Positions 37,798 to 44,862 of a stretch of DNA of 64,000 nucleotides are shown here, one piece after another. The stretch comes from Cohnella baijiui (GTDB taxonomy: Bacteria > Bacillota > Bacilli > Paenibacillales > Paenibacillaceae). The stretch is from NCBI RefSeq assembly GCF_020731285.1, contig NZ_JAJFOW010000025.1, positions 1 to 64,000 on the forward strand. The letters run 5' to 3'. Both the position numbers and the translations under genes were made by a program. Numbering within the stretch: position 1 is the stretch's first letter; every line of letters begins with the position of its first letter. Below the pieces are notes generated by a model. That model worked only from the letters and a program-made list of their open reading frames with translations, did not search any database and was not told the origin of the DNA.

Positions 37798-38433
37798 TTA
37801 TTCATGATGGGGGTTCTCACTTTTAAACTTTGTGGAAATTCCAAGCAACAATTCCAAATTCCAGTCAATATTCTTGTTCTTTATTTCCTCCAGAATAGAC
37901 CGTACCCATTCTATTTCCGCCGAGAACATATTCATTCGATACTCCAAATCCAGCAGAAGTACTCTAGGAAGCACCTCTTTAGCCTCTTCGTACTGATGTT
38001 GCATACCTGTCAAGCTATCCCTAAGGAATCCTACCCGTCTTTCAAAAGCCTCAATAACCACCTCCACATCCAATAGCGGAAGGAATGAAAGGGCAGCAGG
38101 GAACTCCGGATACTCTTTGACCGGTAGGGATATGATTTCCTTCATCCATGAAAATGCGGTAACACGGCCTTTTTCCGTTACGGCATACACCGTCTTGTCA
38201 GGTCTCCCTTCTTCCCGTATCGTTTCCTGCACCTCGATCAATTGCTGATGGCTAAGCCGTTCGATAGTCTGATAAATGCTGGCTCTCTGATGAACGTTAA
38301 CGACATCGTGCTTGCCCCGTTCTTTCAATAGCTGCTGCATGCGGTACGGATGCATCGGCTCTTCAATCAGCAGTGACAGGATGGCCAACGCAACCGGGGA
38401 ACGGTGGATTGCTTTTGATGTTTTCAATGTCAT
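37798..38433 (-). CDS. PadR-family regulator
   Basis: About 211 residues. The N-terminal winged helix reads ALAILSLLIEEPMHPYRMQQ and YQTIERLSHQQLIEV, with a Vir_C-like helical C-terminus for dimerisation. GGGGAGG lies 4 nt before ATG 38433; a TTG at 38457 is an alternative. PadR proteins usually repress adjacent stress or efflux genes, so the flanking membrane and pentapeptide proteins are the likely targets. Confidence 0.85.
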   Translation of the reverse strand: MTLKTSKAIHRSPVALAILSLLIEEPMHPYRMQQLLKERGKHDVVNVHQRASIYQTIERLSHQQLIEVQETIREEGRPDKTVYAVTEKGRVTAFSWMKEIISLPVKEYPEFPAALSFLPLLDVEVVIEAFERRVGFLRDSLTGMQHQYEEAKEVLPRVLLLDLEYRMNMFSAEIEWVRSILEEIKNKNIDWNLELLLGISTKFKSENPHHE

Positions 38434-38479
38434 AGCGCCTCCCCAATCCGGATTCAAATCCCCTTTTTTTGTTCAATAG

Positions 38480-38908
38480 TTAAATGACAGTAACTTTGCT
38501 CACATCCGCATTGAAGCCCTTGAGCAACGCATAAGTTGATTTATCCATCGAGGACCCGTCGAAGATAGCGTTTTTAAGCTCCGTTTTAACTGAAACATCA
38601 TAAAAAACCGCATTTCGAAAGCTGGTTCCCTTTAATCCGGTATGATCAAAAACCGTTCCCTGGAATGTCATCCTGTCGAAACAAAGGCCTGACAAATCGG
38701 AGCCTTTAAAATTCGTGCCGTCAAAAGTACATTCACGGAATGATGCGCCTTTCAGATTGGAGCCGATAATCAAGGTATTCGTGAGATTGGAACCGTCAAA
38801 TATTGCATCCTCCAGATCACACCCTTTAAAAGACCGGTTGCTTAAATCCATATTTGCAAAATCGCTTCCCTTAAGCTTGCTGTAGTCAAAGTTTCCAGGT
38901 GTACTCAT
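38480..38908 (-). CDS. Pentapeptide-repeat protein
   Basis: 142 residues made almost entirely of pentapeptide repeats of the A(D/N)LXX type (DFANMDLSNRSFKGCDLEDA, FDGTNFKGSDLSGLCF), which fold into a right-handed quadrilateral helix. Some such proteins mimic DNA and protect gyrase (Qnr-like), but this short form cannot be assigned. The ATG at 38908 follows GCGGGAAATGA. It is the first gene of the operon with PadR. Confidence 0.8.
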   Translation of the reverse strand: MSTPGNFDYSKLKGSDFANMDLSNRSFKGCDLEDAIFDGSNLTNTLIIGSNLKGASFRECTFDGTNFKGSDLSGLCFDRMTFQGTVFDHTGLKGTSFRNAVFYDVSVKTELKNAIFDGSSMDKSTYALLKGFNADVSKVTVI

Positions 38909-38993
38909 TTCATTTCCCGCCTTTACAAAAATTTTAATCAAGCCTTTAGTTACAATATTACTAGTTATAAAGTTACTATGTCAAGATCAAACA

Positions 38994-39269
38994 GAGGGAG
39001 ATCACTCAGCAATCGTGTCGGACGAGCTGTGGGAGAAGGTATACCTGCTCCGACAGAATAAGAGCGCCATGCCTAAGAAGCGTTTCGAGGGCGAGTACCT
39101 GCTGACCGGACTTATCCGCTGCCCCGAGTGCGGCGCGGCGATGACCGCCAGCCGCACGGTCAACCGAGCGAAAGAGGGGACGAAGATCGTCCGTATGTAC
39201 TACTCCTGCGGGCGCTTCCGAAGCCAGGGTGGCTCGGTCTGCCACGCCAACAGCATCCGCAAGGACTGA
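38994..39269 (+). pseudogene. Fragment of a large serine recombinase (zinc-ribbon part)
   Basis: The reading frame enters at GDHSAIVSDELWEKV and continues through the zinc-ribbon region LLTGLIRCPECGAAMTAS and YYSCGRFRSQG before a stop. The catalytic N-terminal domain and the C-terminal coiled coil are absent, and no start codon context exists. G+C is high, unlike the flanking AT-rich DNA, so it is an inserted remnant. Confidence 0.8.
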
Positions 39270-39534
39270 TATTAAAAACAAGCAAGGTTGGAATGCAACT
39301 GTAGTTGATGCAAAAAGAAGTCGCTTTTATGAAAGTGTAGAAATTAATACAGAACCTACAAACCGCGTGGCATCAAACGCTGTAAATCTTCACATATCTT
39401 CGGGAATTCTCTATGGTTCCTATAAAGGATATAATGTTAGAAAGCAACGAGACTATGTCAAGAAGAATGGTAAGAAATTGTTGGAACGCTATCAACAGTT
39501 CTACTCTGAACCAGTCACCCCTACAGATCAATAA
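39268..39534 (+). pseudogene. AT-rich 3' gene fragment of unknown origin
   Basis: An open frame of about 88 codons directly after the recombinase fragment, with different base composition. It encodes NTEPTNRVASNAVNLHISSG and YGSYKGYNVRKQRDYVKKNG, weakly like DNA-binding repeats of homing endonucleases. It has no start of its own, so it looks like the 3' end of a gene joined at a recombination point. Confidence 0.4.
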
Positions 39535-39975
39535 TTTGTTGCAGACATTTGCTTAACTATCCTCGTTAGAGTAACAAAATCCTTACTTCATCCTTGAGCA
39601 GTAAAGACAATATTTCGCCCTACTTATGATACGGTTCGCCACGCATGATCTTAAAGTATCCTGCCCAATACTTTAATGGAACAGGGAGCAGCACCGCGGT
39701 GGCCTGCTCCCTGTTCTGGTTGAACTATATTCTTCCGTTAGCAGAACAGCCTGCCGACGTTATAATCGGCAGGCTGTATGATGTGGTTTCGTATCCCGTT
39801 AACGTGGATCGTTAATTTTTCCCCATTTCCCGGTTAGAATGGTCACAATCAGCTAAAATTCCTTCATTTCTTAAACTAATCTCCCCGTTCAATATCAGCG
39901 AAAGATCCCGAATATGATTGAGCATTATTGCGCTGCCCCGTTAGCTGAACAGCCTACCTTAATTTATTTATTAAT
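39535..39975. other. Gap with two strong hairpins and repeat copies
   Basis: About 440 nt without a gene. Two perfect hairpins: GAACAGGGAGCAG/CTGCTCCCTGTTC (39679-39716, 12-nt loop) and CAGCCTGCCGA/TCGGCAGGCTG (39747-39776, 8-nt loop). Copies of the CCCGTTAG/CCCGTTAAC motif lie near 39733, 39795 and 39933. The hairpins lack long T-runs. Confidence 0.65.
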
Positions 39976-40371
39976 TTAATTATTTATTGTTCCTTCGTTG
40001 ATTAACCTTTCTTTATCCTTCAAAGAGAAATCTCCAGGCTCCCAAGTCTCTAAATGTCCGCTTCCTCCAATAATATCTTCATTCATTTGATAAATGTCAG
40101 CGTATATTTTCTTTCCCGTTTTTTGTTTCTCTTTCAGCAAATAGGTTGTAATATAAATTTCTTTATACGGCTTCAAATCAATACCTGCGTTTGTTGCAGG
40201 TAGATAGTTTTTTGTATCTTGCGTTCTTTCGCTCATTTTTTCCTCAATATGCCAACCAAACGACTTAAGGTATTCCATATGTTTAACATTATTCTGCTCC
40301 GTTGTTTCTTTACCGCAACCAATCAGAAACACAAGACAAAAAATTGAAAATAAAACAATCATTTTCTTAAT
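39976..40371 (-). CDS. Small lipoprotein, DUF4830-like
   Basis: About 131 residues with a lipoprotein signal ending in LVFLIGC. The mature part begins KETTEQNNVKHMEYLKSFGW, like DUF4830 proteins of unknown role. The ATG at 40362 has no well-placed site, but GGAGG lies 9 nt before an in-frame ATT at 40371, giving the usual MKKM-like start if ATT is read as Met. It is either a rare ATT start or an ATG lost by mutation. AT-rich and probably acquired. Confidence 0.6.
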   Translation of the reverse strand: MKKMIVLFSIFCLVFLIGCGKETTEQNNVKHMEYLKSFGWHIEEKMSERTQDTKNYLPATNAGIDLKPYKEIYITTYLLKEKQKTGKKIYADIYQMNEDIIGGSGHLETWEPGDFSLKDKERLINEGTINN

Positions 40372-40628
40372 TGAAACCCACCTCCTTCATTTTCCATTTA
40401 GGAGACGTAAAGACCCACATGAAGGTTGCAGTGTTTCAACTATTCTGCCCGTAAGTTCAACAAGAAAAAATGGTACGCCGAAGTTTGGTGTTCGTGTCCG
40501 TCACAGTATACAGGCAAGACGCTTTATTCTCCTATTCCTTGCTGTCCAAGTAATGAAATCATGCCAGGTCAACAACACGATTGAACATCGCTTATTCAAA
40601 GCGGGCATAGGCGTCTCCCATTCGTCCG

Positions 40629-41525
40629 TCATGCCCCTTCGCGCTGCGCCGGTTCTCCGTCTTCCCGGATCGTGATCGTGCCGGTCAAACGCGAACCTCC
40701 GAGCGAGAACGCGTATACGCCGGGCTGCGGACGGTTCAGCAAAAAGATGTTGTCGCCTTGCTTCAGCGGCGCCTCGATGCCGAGCGCCGGACAGACGAGC
40801 GTCAAGCCCGCGTCGGAAGGACGGTCTACGCGGAAGACGGCCTTCACCATCGCGCCGGTGGTAAACCGGCTGTCGCGCGGACTGAATCCAGTCGCTTTGA
40901 CGTCGATCGTCGCGATTTGCAGGTTGTTGTCCTCGTCCAGCGCCGCCTGCTGCGACGCCTGCTGTCCGATCTGCCCGAAGGCGATGCGATCCCGGTGGAC
41001 GATCAGCTCGATTCCCGAGACGAACACCGCCGCGGCGAGCACCGCCGCGAACGCTTGAGGCGCTTTGGAAGTCCGCTTCCCCTTTGCCTTCGGCGGTTGG
41101 ATGGCTGCCTTCGCCCGCCAATCAACCGCCTTTTGCAGCGCAAAAACCGCAACGATGCCCGCGATCGCGGCCGCCAAGACGACGATGGCGGAAGCGAACA
41201 GCATCATGCCGAAGCGGACCCCGGCGATGGCTCCCAGCATGCCGGCGAGCGCCGCATGAAGGGCCGGCAGCGATCCGTAGAGGCGAAAGCCGGCGCCGCC
41301 GGCGGCGGCCGCGAACAGGACGGCGTAGACGATCACGGCGGGCAGACGATAGTCGAACGCCTGCACCGCGACGACGCTGGCTGCCGCGCTGACGAGCAGT
41401 GCCGCGGCGATCAAGGCCGCCCGGCCGAGCGCCGCCGGGATGACGGCCTTGCGGCCGTTGACGTAATAAAGCATGTATCCCGCCGCCAGCGCGAGAATCG
41501 CGAGACTGCCTATATTCAGCACCAT
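40629..41525 (-). CDS. Membrane protein with cupredoxin-like C-terminal domain
   Basis: 298 residues. About six hydrophobic segments fill residues 5-190 (IGSLAILALAAGYMLYYV, GMLGAIAGVRFGMMLFASAI). The outer C-terminal domain (about 195-290) has the cupredoxin_1 pattern VDVKATGFSPRDSRFTTGAM-like and ends VYAFSLGGSRLTGTITI. The copper loop usually reads FSCGMGM; here it is FSLGG, so the Cys and Met ligands are missing. GGAGG precedes ATG 41525. It is the last gene of the metal-type cluster; the role is unknown. Confidence 0.65.
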   Translation of the reverse strand: MVLNIGSLAILALAAGYMLYYVNGRKAVIPAALGRAALIAAALLVSAAASVVAVQAFDYRLPAVIVYAVLFAAAAGGAGFRLYGSLPALHAALAGMLGAIAGVRFGMMLFASAIVVLAAAIAGIVAVFALQKAVDWRAKAAIQPPKAKGKRTSKAPQAFAAVLAAAVFVSGIELIVHRDRIAFGQIGQQASQQAALDEDNNLQIATIDVKATGFSPRDSRFTTGAMVKAVFRVDRPSDAGLTLVCPALGIEAPLKQGDNIFLLNRPQPGVYAFSLGGSRLTGTITIREDGEPAQREGA

Positions 41526-41547
41526 AACCGAACCTCCGCGTTTCGTT

Positions 41548-42456
41548 TTAAAGTTTGGAAGCGAAATTCCAGTCCGGGTACACGTACGGGATCGTCGGCG
41601 CCTTGGCCGAAATGACGCCGTCCGCGACGATGCGGATCACTTCGCGCCCCTGGAACGTCGTCCGGTCGATCGTGCCGTCGACGGTCAGCCAGGCATCGTT
41701 CGGGTAACCGGCCGCGTCCGGCGCTTCGACGACGATGCCGTATGGCGAAATGTCCGCGATGCAGTGCGTCATGGCCATGCGCCCGACGATGAACTGATCG
41801 TCCGCCAGCCCCGATTCGCGGTAGACGAAGCCGGTGAGCGTAACTCGCTTGCCTTGGAAGTTGTCGACGAACAGATTCATCGCCTGCAGCTTCTCGATGA
41901 ACCATTCGTCCTTCATTTCGATCGCATCCTGCCGGTAGAGCAGCATGCCGAGCTTGGCGTAGTCCTTGTTGTACACGTTTGTCCTGAACATCGCCTTGAT
42001 CGCCTGATCGGCATCTCCCTCAAGCTCGACCGTCTCGAGCGATGCCCCGTTCGGGACCGCCGCGCCGGCCAGATTCATCCCTTTGTTCCGCGCGAGCGAG
42101 CCCGCCAGCGCCGCATTCGGCACGACCGCGCCGAACAGCAGCGGCAGGAGAAACAGGCCGTAGAGGACGACGTTTTTACCGAGCGACGCCGGCGGCGCGT
42201 GATCGTGGTCGTGATCTCGGCCGCAGGCGCACCCGATCGCCGGGTGACGGAGCGAGGCGACCGTCAGATAGCCCTGGCAAAGGGCCAGGATGGTCACGCC
42301 CGCCGTCGCGATCCGGGCGTAGAGCATCAGATGCGGCGCGATATACAGCAGCATGTCTCCAGAGAAAAGCAGTCGAGCGAGCAGCGCGGTCAAGCCGACG
42401 AGGATGGCCGTCCGCAGCAGATGATGGACCGTTGCCCGGTTCCGCAGCATCGTCAT
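41548..42456 (-). CDS. YcgQ-like protein (TIGR03943/DUF1980)
   Basis: 302 residues. Three or so membrane segments in the N-terminal third surround a His/Asp-rich cytoplasmic stretch, CACGRDHDHDH, which could bind metal. The outer C-terminal domain has LTGFVYRESGLADDQFIVGR and MAMTHCIADISPYGIVVE, typical of the family. The ATG at 42456 overlaps the end of the permease region by having its GGGGGAT site inside the permease stop. YcgQ and YcgR-type permeases always travel as a pair; the substrate is not known. Confidence 0.85.
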   Translation of the reverse strand: MTMLRNRATVHHLLRTAILVGLTALLARLLFSGDMLLYIAPHLMLYARIATAGVTILALCQGYLTVASLRHPAIGCACGRDHDHDHAPPASLGKNVVLYGLFLLPLLFGAVVPNAALAGSLARNKGMNLAGAAVPNGASLETVELEGDADQAIKAMFRTNVYNKDYAKLGMLLYRQDAIEMKDEWFIEKLQAMNLFVDNFQGKRVTLTGFVYRESGLADDQFIVGRMAMTHCIADISPYGIVVEAPDAAGYPNDAWLTVDGTIDRTTFQGREVIRIVADGVISAKAPTIPYVYPDWNFASKL

Positions 42457-42460
42457 CGCT

Positions 42461-43528
42461 TCATCCCCCTTTCAGCAACCAAGTTTCGAGCACCCATGCG
42501 CCCGCGTAGACGAAGACGAACGATAACACCGCGAGCAGCGCGACAAACTTCGTCTTGAACACCGCAAGCATCATGAGCAGGCTCTTTAAATTTAGCATCG
42601 GACCGAATACCATGAACGCGACGAGCGAGCCTTTGGAAAACGTGGCGAGGAACGACTGGGCCACGAACGCGTCCGACGTCGAGCACAGCGACAGCGCGAA
42701 GCCGAGTCCCATCATGAGCAGGCTCGATCCGGCATGGCCGTGCCCTAGCGACGCCAGCTGCTGCTGCGGCACGAAGGCTTGCAGCAATCCGACGAGCAGC
42801 GCGCCGAACAGCAGAAACTTGCCCATCTCGAAAAACTCCCCGACCGAATGGCTCATCATCTCGGTCAGCTTGCCGCGAACGCCGCCCTGCCTGTAGCCGT
42901 GCGCGTGCCCATGGCTGTGGCTGTGGCCGTGGCTGTGATCGTGCGCACGTTCCCGCGGCGGCCCCTCGTCCCGCAGAACGCCGCCCTTGACGAACCGGTA
43001 GACGATCAAACCGACGGCGATCGCGACGGCCAGCGCCAAGCCCATCCGGGCGTAGGTCATTTCCGGGCGGGACCGGAAGGCGACCCACGTCGACCAAAAG
43101 ACGATCGGATTCAGAATCGGTCCGACTAGAATGAACGTAGAGGCGACGTAAGCGGGCATGCCCTTGCGGATCAGTCCCCGAATGGCCGGCACCATGCCGC
43201 ATTCGCAAATCGGAAAGACGATGCCGAGCAGGCCGGCCGTTAGGATGCCGAGGAGCGGATGGCGGGGGATTATCCGGCGGACCATCCGGTCGGACACGAA
43301 CACCTGCAGGAGCGCCGAGGCGAGCACGCCGATCAGAATAAACGGCAGCGCTTCGAGGAGGATGCCGATGAACGCGGTTTTGAAGATGAGCAGCTTGGCA
43401 TTGTGCAGCGCCGTCCCCGGCGACTGGCTGGCGAAAAAGTACAGCAAGCTGACGACGAGCAGGCTGAGCCCGGCGAATACCCCGGCATGGGACGCGCGCG
43501 GCGCGGTCTGCATGGCGTTTTGGGACAT
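42461..43528 (-). CDS. YcgR-like permease (ArsP_1/DUF318)
   Basis: 355-residue permease with about eight membrane segments. Conserved features include FPICECGMVPAIRGLIRKGMP with the Cys pair, and FVLVGPILNPIV-like TFILVGPILNPIVFWST. A cytoplasmic loop is rich in His (HDHSHGHSHSHGHAHG), which suggests divalent metal binding. I choose ATG 43528, with GGAGG upstream, over the earlier GTG. It is encoded directly before its YcgQ-like partner and after the HupE-like gene. A metal or metalloid substrate is likely but unproven. Confidence 0.85.
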   Translation of the reverse strand: MSQNAMQTAPRASHAGVFAGLSLLVVSLLYFFASQSPGTALHNAKLLIFKTAFIGILLEALPFILIGVLASALLQVFVSDRMVRRIIPRHPLLGILTAGLLGIVFPICECGMVPAIRGLIRKGMPAYVASTFILVGPILNPIVFWSTWVAFRSRPEMTYARMGLALAVAIAVGLIVYRFVKGGVLRDEGPPRERAHDHSHGHSHSHGHAHGYRQGGVRGKLTEMMSHSVGEFFEMGKFLLFGALLVGLLQAFVPQQQLASLGHGHAGSSLLMMGLGFALSLCSTSDAFVAQSFLATFSKGSLVAFMVFGPMLNLKSLLMMLAVFKTKFVALLAVLSFVFVYAGAWVLETWLLKGG

Positions 43529-43561
43529 GGATGCCCCCTCCTTGAGGTCGGTCATGAGGCG

Positions 43562-44749
43562 TCAAGCCGCGAACAGCCGCTCGAACAGCCAGGCGCCGCC
43601 AAGCGCGAGCGCGGCGACGGAGGCGGCCACGACGAAGCGTCTCGCGTGCTTGTACCGATGCAGCGCATAGAGAAGCGGGACCAGCAGCGCAACGATGGTT
43701 AGTTGAACGGCCTCGATGCCCAGATTGAAGCTGATCAGATTGACGGCCAGTTCGCTGCGGGGAATCTCCATCTCCTTCAGAATGTCGGCGAAGCCCATGC
43801 CGTGGACGAGACCGAACAGAAACGTCAGCACCCACCGGTAGCTCACGCGCGGCCGGAGGATATTGTCCAAGGCGACGTAGCAAATGCTGAGCGCGATGGC
43901 GGGCTCGACGATCTGTGGCGGCACGTTGAGCAAACCCAATACGGTCAAGGTCAGCGTCAGGCTGTGCGCGACCGTGAAGGCGGTGATCATCGCCGCATAC
44001 TGCCTGAACGTCTGGCGGGCGATCAACAAGGAGAACAGGAACAGCAAATGATCGTATCCGCCCAGGATGTGACGAATGCCCAGCTTGAAAAAGGACAGCC
44101 AGCCGGAGCCGGTACCGGAAGCCGATGCCGCAGGCTCCTCTCCGGGCGCGTCTCCGGATGCCGAAGCCGTCTCGCCCGCCTTCTCCGGCAGTCCCGCATA
44201 GTCGCCGTCCGTCAGCTGCATCGCCCAGGCGCGGTCCTTGCCCGACAATGCCGACGTGCTCTTCTGGGGGCCGTAACGAATCGTCAGCAGGTCGACGTAA
44301 TTCGTCGCGGTATCGTTCTCGTACAGCCGATCGGTCAGCGAAATCGATTGGGACGGCGCGGCGGGCGGATACAGCGCGCGGAGAACGACTTTGGAGGCGT
44401 CTCCTTCCCGCACGAGCACGAAGCGCTCGAGCGACGTCCACGGCGTCTCCTCTCCGCCGAGCTTGAGCGTCAGATGCGCGCGCAGGATGTCGGCCAGCTC
44501 GTCCTTGACGGCGTCGAACTCTTCCTGGTCGAGCATCTTGTCGCCGTTGGCGTCGCCCCCCGCCAGCTCGATCGCGGAGAGCTCGTCCAGCGCGTACGTC
44601 ATTTCCGTCTGCGATTTGGCGAGCGTAAGGGTATTGTAAGCGGCGCTATATGCATGCGCGTCGGCCTGCGGCGCGAAAGCGATCGCGGCGAAGGCGACGG
44701 CCGCGGCGCAAAGCAAAGGACGGAACGCCCGAAACAGGGACTGTGCCAT
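43562..44749 (-). CDS. HupE/UreJ-family membrane protein with exported EF-hand domain
   Basis: 395 residues. A signal peptide (to about residue 31, ending ADAHA) precedes an extracellular domain of about 180 residues. That domain holds one EF-hand-like loop, DANGDKMLDQEEF, suggesting Ca2+ binding. The C-terminal half has the HupE/UreJ signature FKLGIRHILGGYDHLLFLFS and six membrane segments. GGGAGG precedes ATG 44749. The family is linked to Ni2+/Co2+ uptake; here it leads a cluster with YcgR/YcgQ-like genes, so a metal-transport role is inferred. Confidence 0.85.
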   Translation of the reverse strand: MAQSLFRAFRPLLCAAAVAFAAIAFAPQADAHAYSAAYNTLTLAKSQTEMTYALDELSAIELAGGDANGDKMLDQEEFDAVKDELADILRAHLTLKLGGEETPWTSLERFVLVREGDASKVVLRALYPPAAPSQSISLTDRLYENDTATNYVDLLTIRYGPQKSTSALSGKDRAWAMQLTDGDYAGLPEKAGETASASGDAPGEEPAASASGTGSGWLSFFKLGIRHILGGYDHLLFLFSLLIARQTFRQYAAMITAFTVAHSLTLTLTVLGLLNVPPQIVEPAIALSICYVALDNILRPRVSYRWVLTFLFGLVHGMGFADILKEMEIPRSELAVNLISFNLGIEAVQLTIVALLVPLLYALHRYKHARRFVVAASVAALALGGAWLFERLFAA

Positions 44750-44792
44750 CGGATATCCTCCCGTGCGGTTCGATGTGGGTACGTAAAAAGCC

Positions 44793-44834
44793 AAGAGGGA
44801 TGCCGTTTTGCTCAACGGCATCCTCTTTGGTCGA
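44793..44834 (-). terminator. Terminator after the giant SLH protein
   Basis: On the minus strand AAGAGGATGCCGTT pairs with AACGGCATCCCTCTT across a 6-nt loop, followed by GGCTTTTT. It lies 29 nt after the giant gene's stop. Confidence 0.85.
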
Positions 44835-44862
44835 AGCGGTCTTCCAAACGCGGGACTTGCGA

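Noticed and set aside
40501..41121. 206-codon minus-strand frame overlapping the cupredoxin-like gene
   Set aside because: Arg/Gly-rich shadow in another frame of the supported gene at 40629.
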